Source: Elusimicrobiota bacterium (lineage in GTDB: Bacteria > Elusimicrobiota > Elusimicrobia > UBA1565 > UBA9628). Taken from it: a DNA stretch of 64,000 nt. How positions within the stretch are numbered: position 1 is the stretch's first letter; each line of letters opens with the position of its first letter. Below, one piece after another: positions 47,966 to 56,713 of this stretch. The stretch is from positions 1,437,587 through 1,501,586 of the forward strand of contig CP096137.1 in the NCBI GenBank assembly GCA_023213235.1. Direction: 5' to 3'. The notes under the pieces were generated by a model, which was not told where the DNA came from, did no database searches, and was given only the letters and a program-made list of their open reading frames with translations. Made by a program: the position numbers and the translations under genes.

Positions 47966-49390
47966 GGCGGCGTCCCGAAAGCTGTGGAAATTGTCGTAGC
48001 CTTTGGTTGAGTTCCTGATTCTACTCGATTCGTTTCTCTTTTTCATCTCACGCCACTGCCAACGCCTTGAGATCCGCATGCTCGACGGTCTTGCCGCCTG
48101 TCGTCATCGTCTCGTAGCCGCCGATCTTGCGCATCCGGACCATCCCCGAGGCGACCAACCCAAACAACAGCACCAAGATCGAAGACTGGGTTGGAAACAC
48201 GCCTTGAGTCTTCGTGCGGCGACGGAACTCGAGGTTGAGACGCTCGACGATGTTCGTGGTCTTCAGCGAGCGCCACTGCTCCTTCGGGAAGCTCATGAAG
48301 CTCAGTAGGTCCATCCCCGCGTCCTCGAGCGATCTCGCCACGCTCTCGGCCTTCCTGCTCCATTTACGCATGAACGCGGCGTACGCCGCTTTCGCCGTCT
48401 CGATGTCGTCGGCGTTGATGATCGCGTCGTAGTCGGCCTTCACCTCGCCTTGCAGCGACTTCGGCGCGTGCCCGAGCAGGTTCCAGAGCTTGTGCACGGT
48501 GCAGCGCTGGATCGGCAGGTTCGGCCACAATTCGAGAAGCGCCCGCGTCAGCCCTTTGTTGCCGTCCACAATGGCCAGCTCGATGCGCTTGAGCCCGCGG
48601 TCGGCTAGATTCGTCACAAACCCGCTCCAGGCCGCCGTGCTCTCAACGCCCATCACCGCCAAGCTCAGAAGGACCTTCTCGCCCGTCGAGCGCACGCCGA
48701 TGGCGACCATGATCGGGAGCCTCTCGGCCTTGCCGCCGCATCTGACTGGCATGAAGGTCGCGTCCAGGTACACGTAGCGGATATCCTCGCCGGACAGATC
48801 CCGCTTGCTCCAGTTCTCAAAGTACGCCTGGAGTTGCACGATCACGCGCGAGATCGACGACTTCGACAGCGGCGAGTTCTTGAGCAGCGGCCGGATGGCC
48901 TGCTTTACTCGTCGCGTGTTGACGCCGCCGAAGTAGAGGCCCAGCAGCGCCGCGTCCACCTCCCGCGTGCGCCTGGCGTAGCGCGGGACGATCTGCGATT
49001 GCCATTCCCGGCTCCGTTCTCCGTCGAAGACGAGCGCGCGCGGCACGACGAGCTCCGTGGGGCCAAACGACGTGCTCAGCGTTCTGGTCTTGGTGCCGTT
49101 GCGGTAGCCCCGGCGCGTCTCGGTCCTCGCGTAGACGCCGGCGCCGAGGAAGGCGGTCAGTTCTTCTTGGGCAACTCGTCCGAGGGCCTGACGGATGTGA
49201 TCACGGGCAGCATCACTGAGGACGTCCAGCGAAAACGGCAACGCCACGGCTGTTGTACGAACGGGTACGGCCTTGATAGACTTCATGTGAGCGTAACCTC
49301 CTGGTCGCCAGCTGATAACTGGCGCGGTTGTTTGACTTCTTCAACCAGAGGTTACGCTTTTCAATTTTCCACAACAACCGGGACGGTGCC
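47966..49390. mobile_element. IS256-family insertion sequence, 1,425 bp
   Basis: The element is flanked by CGCAAGCG at 47958-47965 and 49391-49398 (8-bp target duplication, as expected for IS256). Its ends are imperfect inverted repeats sharing CGTCCCG, TGTGGAAA and CTGGTTGA or TTGGTTGA. It carries one transposase gene on the minus strand. Confidence 0.92.
48048..49286 (-). CDS. IS256-family (Mutator-type) transposase
   Basis: A 412-residue DDE transposase. Typical features are YLDATFMPVRCGG (first Asp), AIVDGNKGL (second Asp), the CxxH motif in IQRCTVHKLWNLL and the C-terminal block WRSLKTTNIVERLNLEFRRR with the catalytic Glu. The length is normal, so the copy may be active. It catalyses cut-out-and-insert movement of the element. 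Confidence 0.96.
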   Translation of the reverse strand: MKSIKAVPVRTTAVALPFSLDVLSDAARDHIRQALGRVAQEELTAFLGAGVYARTETRRGYRNGTKTRTLSTSFGPTELVVPRALVFDGERSREWQSQIVPRYARRTREVDAALLGLYFGGVNTRRVKQAIRPLLKNSPLSKSSISRVIVQLQAYFENWSKRDLSGEDIRYVYLDATFMPVRCGGKAERLPIMVAIGVRSTGEKVLLSLAVMGVESTAAWSGFVTNLADRGLKRIELAIVDGNKGLTRALLELWPNLPIQRCTVHKLWNLLGHAPKSLQGEVKADYDAIINADDIETAKAAYAAFMRKWSRKAESVARSLEDAGMDLLSFMSFPKEQWRSLKTTNIVERLNLEFRRRTKTQGVFPTQSSILVLLFGLVASGMVRMRKIGGYETMTTGGKTVEHADLKALAVA

Positions 49391-49877
49391 CGCAAGCGGC
49401 GCGTTGACGTTGTTCTCGTCTGGCGGTTCGACCGCTTTGCGCGTAGCTCGCGGCATCTTCTGAATGTGCTGGAGGAGTTCCGAGCGCTGGGCGTCGACTT
49501 CGTCTCCTTCCAGGAAGCCATCGACACGACCACCCCTGCCGGGAAAATGGTCTTTGCGATGGTCGCCGCCATCGCCGAGTTCGAGCGAGCGCTCATCCGT
49601 GAGAGGGTTCTGGCGGGGCTCCAGAGGGCCCGCGTGAAGGGCAAGACGCTGGGAAGGCCGCGTCTGACCCCCAAGGAGGACCTTGGAGCCCTCCGTGCCA
49701 CCGGGATGAGCGTTAGGGCCATTGCTGAGCGCCTGGGCTTGTCCAAGAGCTGGGTGGCGGGGACCTTGGCGCTGTCCAGAAATCCCGGTCGAAATCCGGG
49801 GGCGACTTCCTCGGAGGTCCGGACTAGAAATCGGCGTCCAGGAATCAGTTGTTTAATGGACAACGGCTGCACCCTAC

Positions 49878-50015
49878 CGTGACGGGAATGGTCCGTTTTT
49901 CTGCGCGTCGCACACCGCTCGTGACGAGAATCGACGTTTATCTCCTTCTACGTCGCCGATTGTGGCGTATAACGTGACGGGAAGTCCCCGTTTTCTGAGG
50001 CGCTCGTGACGAAAA
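49878..50015 (+). repeat. Iteron-like direct repeats
   Basis: Four copies of CGTGACGRGAA or a close variant occur at 49878, 49920, 49973 and 50005. Two of them continue into a GTCCGTTTTTCTG-like tail. The spacing is 42, 53 and 32 bases. Together with the adjacent palindromes and the nearby RepA-like gene this suggests a replication or control region of the island. The 49883-50260 gap holds no gene. Confidence 0.55.
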
Positions 50016-50055
50016 AGTCCAGCATGCTAGACTCGGCTGTCTAGCATGCTGGACT
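50016..50055. repeat. Long inverted repeat of the TCCAGCATGC family
   Basis: Two 17-base arms, 50016-50032 and 50039-50055, are perfectly complementary around a 6-base centre. Each arm is a variant of the 18-base palindrome found at 43307 and 50245, with G-to-A change CTAGAC in place of CTGGAC. Confidence 0.75.
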
Positions 50056-50244
50056 CAGAGAGAACGGCTCAGGATGCTCTATAAGGACTTCGAGAGTCTC
50101 CGGGCGGGGCGAACATGCGCAGGCAGATAAAGCCCGTCAGACGCGAACCTGCGCAGTTCTGCGTAGTCCGGCGAACCCACCAGGCTGCCTTGCCCAGGAG
50201 GGCAGTGGTCGGGGTCGGATGCGCCCCGAGATTTTCAACTTTTC

Positions 50245-50262
50245 AGTCCAGCATGCTGGACT
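50245..50262. repeat. Palindrome AGTCCAGCATGCTGGACT
   Basis: Perfect 18-base palindrome, identical to the core at 43307-43324. It touches the 3' end of the gene at 50261. Confidence 0.75.
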
Positions 50263-51079
50263 ATTCGAGGGCCGTCTTGTTCACCACTTCCGAGTAGCCT
50301 GATGGAACCCGTCGGAGTTTCATCTCACGGGGCATGCAGTCGTAGTAGTCCTGGAGAGATTTCTGAGTCACGGGCTTACGGCCCAGGAAGTCAAAGGCTC
50401 TAAGGACGCCCCTATCGGCGAATCTCGCCTCTTCGGGAGTCCTGAGAAGATGCTCCATCGTAAGGACTTCGGTGATGTCACCGCGCTGCGCCGCTGGCCG
50501 CTTGATGCGCAAGAAGCGAACGTATGCCAGCGAAGCCGTGATGAACTGCCAGTCGACGAGGCGACGAACGACTCCCCGGCTCGTTGAAATAGCTTTCGCC
50601 TTCGTGGACCTCGCCTCCATGGTTACAGCGCCCGTGGAGACCGTCTCAAGACTCTTGGTCCACCACTGACGAAGCGTCTCCTCATCGAGCGACGTGCCCT
50701 CCAGAACGTAGACCCAAGATGCCAGCCACCTCCAATTCGGAGCGTCTCGCTTAAACGTCATGTAGGGGACCAGCGCGAAGAACCACATCCAGCGCTCTGC
50801 CCACTTGAGCGGGCGGCCATACCAGATACGAAGTAGACGTCTACGAGCGTCGGCGCGCTTGTCGGGGATTGTGAGAGCGTATTCGAGCTTTTTGACAGCG
50901 GCCCTCGACGCGCGCTTGAAATCCTTCTGGGGGTCCTTCCAGGAGGGCGCTTCGCGCTCGTAGAGATACCGCAGAAAGTCGACGTCACCCTGGCATTGCG
51001 ACGTGAAAGACTTAACAAGCTCCTCGTGGCGTATGAGAAGGTCTGCCCAGGCTTGCCGCTTAGAGTGATTTTTCTCCAC
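50261..51079 (-). CDS. Island protein of unknown function
   Basis: A 272-residue, basic, Trp-rich and mainly helical protein (ADLLIRHEELVKSFTSQCQG, GRPLKWAERWMWFFALVPYM, RWLASWVYVLEGTSLDEETL). There is no signal peptide and no clear membrane span apart from a short hydrophobic stretch near 105. It starts with GTG at 51079. I do not recognise a family. It is transcribed towards the repeat region, away from the recombinase. Confidence 0.65.
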   Translation of the reverse strand: MEKNHSKRQAWADLLIRHEELVKSFTSQCQGDVDFLRYLYEREAPSWKDPQKDFKRASRAAVKKLEYALTIPDKRADARRRLLRIWYGRPLKWAERWMWFFALVPYMTFKRDAPNWRWLASWVYVLEGTSLDEETLRQWWTKSLETVSTGAVTMEARSTKAKAISTSRGVVRRLVDWQFITASLAYVRFLRIKRPAAQRGDITEVLTMEHLLRTPEEARFADRGVLRAFDFLGRKPVTQKSLQDYYDCMPREMKLRRVPSGYSEVVNKTALE

Positions 51080-51526
51080 TTGGTATACGGGCCAATTCTA
51101 GCAATCGCGCCATCATGTAGGTGCGCGCCCGGACGTCGCGCTGAAAGACTCGACGCATCGTCGGGTCAGACTCGAAACAATGGCTCCGGTTCTGAGCGAA
51201 GTGCTCAGTGGACCTGCACCCGACATCGGAAAATGTCCTGCTCTGGGGTCGACACCCAACAGGCGACTGGGGTCGTGGCGAAAGCCACACAAGCGAGTTA
51301 ATGTGCGGCGCGTCAATTCGTGAAGGCCGACGCGAACCGCAGACCGGAGGCTCGCCCGATGATAGGTTGCACGAGCGGCGCGCGGCGCACCGTGCTCTTC
51401 TCGTGAGTGCTGCTGGGGTTGGATTGGCTGGGCTGGCCAGGCTGGTTCCTGGGCCGCCCTACCGGATACCCCAGGAGTAATGGTCGGGGGTGCGCCCGGA
51501 TGAGGTTTTCATAGGTCAGAGGTCCC
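51080..51526. other. Non-coding stretch upstream of the recombinase
   Basis: No convincing gene is seen. One hairpin, CTGAGC-GAAGT-GCTCAG, lies near 51194. It may hold the control region of the two divergent units. Confidence 0.35.
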
Positions 51527-51718
51527 TTGCAGGCGAGAAGAGTCGGCGCAAAACTTAATGCTAGTTCTAGGCGGGGTAGGAAATCTGCCCGCGTTGACGT
51601 CTCGCTTTCGTCTGTGACGATTGAGCAGGAGAACTTGGACGGCCTGACGCAAGCGCTAAGAATCTTAATCCAGTGCGCCGCAGCGAAGTGGAAACGCGAA
51701 CACGAGGTAACCCAATGA
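51527..51718 (+). CDS. Small protein coupled to the recombinase gene
   Basis: A 63-residue protein that ends with an ATGA overlap with the recombinase start. It has a basic N-terminus and a helical C-terminus (ENLDGLTQALRILIQCAAAK). The start is uncertain; TTG at 51527 is the first candidate after an in-frame stop. It may be an accessory factor, for example controlling direction of recombination, but no family is recognised. Confidence 0.5.
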   Translation: MQARRVGAKLNASSRRGRKSARVDVSLSSVTIEQENLDGLTQALRILIQCAAAKWKREHEVTQ

Positions 51719-53331
51719 ACAGCAACAGCCCCGCGCCGATTCGTGCTTGGGCCTTCTACCGAAGGTCTACGGACAAGCAGGAGGCCTCGTTCGAGGTTCA
51801 GAAGACAGCGTGCTGGGAGCGCGCGGAGCAAATGCGCGTCGAAATCGTCCGTGAGTTCACCCCGGCAAAGGGCTTCGCCTCGGGAAGGACGCTTGACCGT
51901 GATTCGGTTTTCATGGAGATGGTTCGACTCGCAGAGCAAGGGCGACACGGAGTTCGATACCTCTTCGTCTATAGCGTCAGCCGAATAGGACGGCAAGGGT
52001 CCGAGGAGAAAATCTATTGGGAATACCGTTTTAAAAAAGCGGGGATTCAGATTATCTCGGTGACAGACGACTTTAAGAATGACGGCTCCATCGGCGACGT
52101 CGTGACAAAGGTCGTGAAGCACGAGGAGGCGCATCAATATCTGGAAAAGCTCTCCCGGGACACGCTTGCGGGTTGCCTGGTCCACTCTAAGAAGGGGCGA
52201 AGTTGTGGCGGCGCGGCTCCATACGGCTATGACCGGATGCTGGTCGACGAGTCCGGGAAGCACCTCGGAGTTCTGGAGACGGGCAAGCCCAAGGCAGACA
52301 AGACACAGCGCATCGTTTTCGTTCCCGGCGACCCGGGAAGAATCGGAACGGTGAAGCGTATTTTTGCGACCTTCGAGCGCGGAGTCGGATTGTGGACCAT
52401 CGTCGACATGCTTAACCGCGAGGGCATCGCCTCACCTCGCGGAAAGTCATGGGCCAAGTCGCAAGTGCGCAGCCTGCTCCAGAACGTCGCCTACATTGGA
52501 CGGAAGGTCTACAACAAGCGCGACTACACGTCCTGGCGGAAGTTCGGTTCTCGTTTGATGAAGCCGCAGTCGGAGTGGGTCATCGTCGAGAACGCGCATG
52601 CTGCAATCATCGAGAAGGACCTCTTCGACCGCGTCCAGGCACGCTTTAAGACTCGGAAGATGAGCAGCGGTCGGCCTTACCACACTCCTTATCTGCTCTC
52701 GGCACGACTCAAATGCACCTGCAATCACAACTACCAGGGAATCTCAAAGTATCACGAGGGCAAGTTCGTGCGCTCCTATTCCTGCGGAGGCTATCATAAC
52801 AAGGGCAAATACATTTGCACTGGACTGAGCTTCCCTGCCAGTGTTGCCGACGACTATGTCCTGGAGCAGGTCGACAAGAAGCTGCGCGACTTGCGCTCCA
52901 CTAGCTTCCTGCGCGACCTCGTCGAGGAGTTCGTGGGCACGGACTTGGCGGCAGCCCCGGACACCGCAAAGGCACTGGAGTCCGAGCTTCGGCAGGTGGA
53001 GAAGGAAATAGTCCGCGTCATCGACGGCGTCAAAGCGGGTCTACCTCCGGCGTCACTCCAGGCCGAGCTTGAACGCCTGGAGTCGCGTCGTGCGTCGCTG
53101 GAGAAGCTCTTGCAGGAAGAGCGCCGCAAGCCGCAGGCGCTCTTGGACCCTTCCCGGGTAGCCGATGAAGTCACGGCGCACCTCAAGGACGTGCGCTACC
53201 TCCTGGAAGAAGGCAGACCGGAGGAAAAGAAGGCTTGCCTGGCGGGCTTCCTGCACGATGGCCAGGTCAACCCGAAGAACCCGGGCATAACCTTCCGGTT
53301 CTTCAAGGTCCCGTTCCTACAAAAGAATTGA
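51715..53331 (+). CDS. Large serine recombinase (integrase of the island)
   Basis: A 538-residue protein with a catalytic domain (1-150; catalytic Ser in AWAFYRRSTDKQ, YSVSRIGRQG, RDTLAGCLVHSK), a recombinase domain (about 190-300; GGAAPYGYDRM, IVDMLNREGIASPRGKSWA), a zinc ribbon (CTCNHNY and CGG...YICTG) and a coiled coil (residues 420-490) that controls integration versus excision. Large serine integrases join short attP and attB sites. Its place next to the right boundary supports a role in inserting this island. The ATG at 51715 is chosen for the overlap with the small upstream gene. Confidence 0.94.
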   Translation: MNSNSPAPIRAWAFYRRSTDKQEASFEVQKTACWERAEQMRVEIVREFTPAKGFASGRTLDRDSVFMEMVRLAEQGRHGVRYLFVYSVSRIGRQGSEEKIYWEYRFKKAGIQIISVTDDFKNDGSIGDVVTKVVKHEEAHQYLEKLSRDTLAGCLVHSKKGRSCGGAAPYGYDRMLVDESGKHLGVLETGKPKADKTQRIVFVPGDPGRIGTVKRIFATFERGVGLWTIVDMLNREGIASPRGKSWAKSQVRSLLQNVAYIGRKVYNKRDYTSWRKFGSRLMKPQSEWVIVENAHAAIIEKDLFDRVQARFKTRKMSSGRPYHTPYLLSARLKCTCNHNYQGISKYHEGKFVRSYSCGGYHNKGKYICTGLSFPASVADDYVLEQVDKKLRDLRSTSFLRDLVEEFVGTDLAAAPDTAKALESELRQVEKEIVRVIDGVKAGLPPASLQAELERLESRRASLEKLLQEERRKPQALLDPSRVADEVTAHLKDVRYLLEEGRPEEKKACLAGFLHDGQVNPKNPGITFRFFKVPFLQKN

Positions 53332-53360
53332 CCGAGTCGGCGCTAGGCCAACTCGGTCAA
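53328..53360 (+). terminator. Terminator-like hairpin after the recombinase
   Basis: Perfect 10-bp stem TTGACCGAGT / ACTCGGTCAA with a 13-base loop, beginning inside the last codons of the recombinase. The tail is only moderately T-rich (TCTCTATT). Confidence 0.55.
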
Positions 53361-53381
53361 TCTCTATTATCAGCTAAGACC

Positions 53382-53434
53382 GTTGCGGGGGCTGGATTTG
53401 AACCAGCGACCTCAAGGTTATGAGCTTCACCCGT
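53382..53434 (-). tRNA. 3' part of a Met-type (CAT) tRNA, with right attachment site
   Basis: On the minus strand the sequence holds an anticodon loop CTCATAA, variable bases, a perfect T arm (GCTGG-TTCAAAT-CCAGC) and the acceptor 3' strand CCCCGCA with discriminator A. A matching 5' half (TGCGGGG plus D arm) is not found in the next 100 bases, and the anticodon stem does not pair well. So this is a partial or rearranged tRNA rather than a normal gene. A TACACT box at 53512-53517 points towards it. The repeat GTTGCGGGGGC (53382-53392) is shared with the left boundary. Confidence 0.5.
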
Positions 53435-53751
53435 TTCCAGGAAACGCTCTCCGTCGAGGACCAACCCCCAAACCCACGCGGCTAACGACTCAACCTTGTG
53501 GTCTTGTCGTCAGTGTAGCATGTTGGGGAGACTTCTAACGGGTTATTTCCAGCACTCCACACCACGACCCGCCGTTGCGGGGCTGGATTTCATCCTGGTG
53601 TGCAAACAGCGTCTTGAAATTGCCCGAGACGGCATTGAAAAGATTCCGCTCGCGCTCATCTAAGGGCAAAGCTTGACCGGTCACCATTCCGGCTTGATTG
53701 AAGAGAATGTGCGTGAATCCGTTCTTCAACAGCTTTTTGCGAACCCCGCGT

Positions 53752-54729
53752 TCAACCGGCAAGTGCAACACTTTGACGGAAGGCTTCCGCCGCAGTTTTA
53801 AATTTCAGGCACTTCCTGGGTAAGCCGTTAAGCCAACGCTCCGTTTTTTTGACTTGTTCGAACGACACCATACTAAAGTCGGTCTTCTTGGGCCAGTGTC
53901 GGCGCACGAGTCCGGCGGCGTTCTCGACGGAACCCTTTTCCCAACTATGCATAGGCTCGCAGAAGTACGACACGGTGCCAAGCCGCTTGTTGACCTGGAG
54001 GTGCTGGACGTTCTCGCTGCCGTTGTCGTAGGTGATGCTGCGACGCAGATGCTTCGGGTAGCGCGCGAGCGCGCGGTTGGTGGCCCTGCGCATCGACGTC
54101 GCGTCCTTCGCTGGGAGCTTGCGTAGGCGCGTGTAGCGGGTCTTGCGCTCCACCAGGATCTGAAGGGCCGGTCGGCTTTTACGGCTGACGATCGTGTCAC
54201 CCTCCCAGTGTCCAGGCTGTTCGCGACGCTCAATAATCGCCGGCCGCTGAGAAATCGGCGTTCTCGACGGGATATGCGACGATTTATGCTTGCTGCTGTG
54301 GCCGCGTCGAAGGCGCTTTCGACGCGCTCGAACCAGAAAGGGGATCAGTTCTCGGGCCCCGATATAGACCCACTGGTAGATCGCCTCGTGGCTGATCGGC
54401 TCGGCGCTGAACGTATTCCAACGCCCCGCAATGCGCTCAGGCGACCACCCGCGGCGAAGCATGCGGCCCGCATAGGCCCTCAATCCTGGCTTGCGCAGGC
54501 GCTCACGCTCGTGCGCCACGGCCTTACGGACATCAGCGCGCTCCTGAGCTCTGTGCGGAAGGTAGTAGCCCTGGCGAATTGGCGGCGCGTTACGCTTCAA
54601 CTCCCGCGATACGGTGCTTACGTCACGACCGATCAGCCCTGCTATCTCACGCAATGATTTCCCATGAGCTTTGAACAACGACAACCGGTCTCGTTCGTCT
54701 TCCGTCAGGTGCTTGTAGGTTTTCGGCAT
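53752..54729 (-). CDS. IS30-family transposase
   Basis: A 325-residue DDE transposase: an N-terminal helix-turn-helix (SLREIAGLIGRDVSTVSREL), the IS30 block GHWEGDTIVSRK with the first Asp, SITYDNGSEN with the second Asp, and WEKGSVENAAGLVRRHWPK with the catalytic Glu. Full length and intact. The stop codon lies about 10 bases outside the inverted repeat, in the host gene. Confidence 0.95.
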   Translation of the reverse strand: MPKTYKHLTEDERDRLSLFKAHGKSLREIAGLIGRDVSTVSRELKRNAPPIRQGYYLPHRAQERADVRKAVAHERERLRKPGLRAYAGRMLRRGWSPERIAGRWNTFSAEPISHEAIYQWVYIGARELIPFLVRARRKRLRRGHSSKHKSSHIPSRTPISQRPAIIERREQPGHWEGDTIVSRKSRPALQILVERKTRYTRLRKLPAKDATSMRRATNRALARYPKHLRRSITYDNGSENVQHLQVNKRLGTVSYFCEPMHSWEKGSVENAAGLVRRHWPKKTDFSMVSFEQVKKTERWLNGLPRKCLKFKTAAEAFRQSVALAG

Positions 54730-54774
54730 CTCGCCTCATCATAGCGGACGCCTTGACCGTCAAGTGTTGCACTT
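53762..54774. mobile_element. IS30-family insertion sequence, about 1.0 kb
   Basis: Inverted ends AAGTGCAACACTT (53762-53774) and AAGTGTTGCACTT (54762-54774) are perfect complements, and each is followed inward by a GACGG block. The element holds one minus-strand transposase gene whose last codons extend a few bases beyond the left end. I could not define the short target duplication. Confidence 0.88.
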
Positions 54775-56713
54775 CGAAATTGAACTTGGGAACTTCTTCG
54801 GGCGTCGTGCTCTCTCGGAGATATCCGACCAATGGATTTTCGCTGAAGCGCGAGCTCGCGACGAAATCTCGACCGATGCCGAATCCGCGGCCGTCTCCCA
54901 GAACGAGAACGCGGGATTCGGGCGGAAGCTTCGCGCGAATGAACTCGGCCGCGGCATAGTGCGTTTGACCGTAAGACGGATGTACACGCCCGAGATAACT
55001 GGGAACCGACTCCGCCCCCGTGACAACGCCTTCCGCCTCGTACAAACGGAACCAGTTTGCCGTCGTCAGAAAATTATCGAGCAAGACGATCGACAGCAGG
55101 GCATAGGCCAGCGTTTTGGCCGGTTTGGAGAGCAATGCCTCAAATGAAACCGCGTACAGAAACATAACGAGCGCGAAGACGGGCAGAAAAAAGCGCGCCA
55201 TATCCGTCGTGAGGCCCCATATCGCCCATAGAGAGAGTGCCGCCAGGAAGATGGTGCGCGTGCTATCCGTCACAAATCGCGTGACGACAAGCAGCGGCAG
55301 TCCCAAAATCAAGATCGGGCCCATCATATCCACATCGGAGCGCCCGAGCGTCAATTCACTCCAAGGGTGCAGAATAAATCCCCATGCGCCATTCCAGCTG
55401 CCGAACGCCGTCGTCAGGTTCCGAGAATGGGCGTCCAGCATCAAGCCTTTCCAATCGGCATGCGGTCCAAGGGGCGCCATCGAATCTTGGTAAAACGGAA
55501 AAATCGGATTCCCATAGAAGAGAAGATTGCGCAACGGCCAGATGCTGACGATCCCGAGCGCGAATAGTGCCGGCGCGACGGATTGTCCGGCGATCGATGA
55601 GAACGACTCGCCCTTAGCGCGAAGCCTCCAGACGATGAGGGCGGCAAGAACCCCCGCAAGCGGCCACGCCGTGTATTTCGTGCTCAGGGCGAACCCCAGA
55701 CAGATTCCCATGAGCCACCATTTGCGCGGATTCGTCGCGGATTCTTCCAAACCCACGATCACTGCGTAGACGGCCAAAAGCTGATAGAAGGTCCAGCTCA
55801 GCTCGACAGATGCTTTCCATGAGAGTAGGCCGACCAGTGGCGTCGAATAGAAAAGCAGCGCGGCCAACAGCCCGGCACGAACGCTGCCTTGACGGCGACC
55901 CAAGTACACCAGCATCCAGGCCGTGCCCAGGCCCAGACTCCAATTGATCAAGTGGGCCAACCTGTCGCCGCCCAACGGCAAGGCCAGTCCGTAAAGCATC
56001 TCCGTGAGCATAGGGATGCCGGAATAAATATTGTGCGGGGTCGCGACGAACCCATGCCGTATCCAGTAAAGCTCGGGCAGCGCCAGGTGATAGACCAGGG
56101 CGTCGTAAAAGTTTCGGGCACGAAGGCGCAGAACAGATTGAGCGCGCCGAAGGTCAAGATCAGCCCACCCAACACCCGGTCAAGGGACTCAAGTCGGAGC
56201 GTGGCGGCGCGTCCTTTGTTCGGCTGTTCGCGTCTCATGTCGATGACGCCCCAAACCGTCAGGACGACAAGGGCGCCGTACACCACGGGCAGTCGCCATA
56301 ACCCGAGCAGGCCCAGCACGGCCAGGGCGGTCGCCATGACGCCCCATCCGACGCCGAGACTGAACCCGAGACGCTCCAGGTCGTCCAGGCTTTCGATGTC
56401 GAGGCGATCGATGATCGCGGAGCCGATCCGAACTCCCACGAATATCAGCCATCCCAAGGAAGTAAGGATGCCACAGTATCTTAGGAGCAGCGACGATTGA
56501 AGGAGGAACGGATTGGGCAACAGGTCGAATGTCGCGCGCCAATGATGTCCGTGATACGGGTCGCGGTAGAAATAAAAACCGACAACGACGGCCGCGCACA
56601 GAAAGAGGCTCGTCCCCGCGAGACTGGGAACGCGCCACTGAATCGATCGGTGTTCATCGGGCCGCGCAGCCGCTTTTATTTCTTTCGTACGCTTGATGGT
56701 GTCGCCTCGCGTC

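Larger units (their letters stand above)
47769..49882 (+). pseudogene. Small serine recombinase (resolvase) gene split by an IS256-family element
   Basis: The first part (47769-47965) gives VAIYARVSTKEQEPENQLIA with the catalytic Ser in ARVST. The second (49391-49882) gives DVVLVWRFDRFARS, AEFERALIRERVLAGL, GRPRL and a C-terminal helix-turn-helix (MSVRAIAERLGLSKSW). Joining base 47965 to base 49399, which removes the element and one copy of the 8-bp target repeat CGCAAGCG, restores a perfect frame (DLARKRRVDVVLVW). The gene is thus truly inactivated by insertion. In other elements such proteins resolve cointegrates or invert DNA. Confidence 0.92.
33198..53392. mobile_element. Integrated genomic island, about 20.2 kb, with defence genes
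   Basis: The island is bounded by 11-bp direct repeats in tRNA acceptor sequence. It carries a large serine recombinase at its right end (51715-53331), a RepA-like ATPase, a split resolvase gene and iteron-like repeats. Its cargo is a Type III restriction-modification system, a TIR protein, a zinc-hook ATPase, a GIY-YIG-type protein and a LAGLIDADG endonuclease. Base composition is visibly lower in G+C than the flanks and codon use is less extreme, in line with transfer. No conjugation or packaging genes are seen, so it is probably mobilised by others or is a degraded integrative plasmid. Confidence 0.75.
53535..56657 (-). pseudogene. Membrane glycosyltransferase gene split by an IS30-family element
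   Basis: Many membrane helices (for example LSLGLGTAWMLVYLG, YQLLAVYAVIVGLEE, IFLAALSLWAIWGL) and the opening YRDPYHGHHWRATFDLLPN with a YDALVYHLALPE loop fit a GT-C-type transferase of the PMT/ArnT kind. Two single-base gaps (56614-56617 and 56107-56110) break the upstream part; repaired, it starts at ATG 56657. The IS30-family element then separates VPKFNFE from the C-terminal VERGVRKKLLKNGFTHILFN, which ends at 53535. The enzyme would move sugars from lipid carriers at the membrane, but the insertion inactivates it. Confidence 0.82.

Noticed and set aside
51208-51480. A 90-residue frame upstream of the recombinase
   Set aside because: Composition is unlike a protein and there is no start signal; the region is better seen as non-coding.
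53382-53475. A complete functional tRNA gene
   Set aside because: The T arm and acceptor 3' strand are convincing, but no matching acceptor 5' strand or D arm is found, and the anticodon stem is poorly paired.
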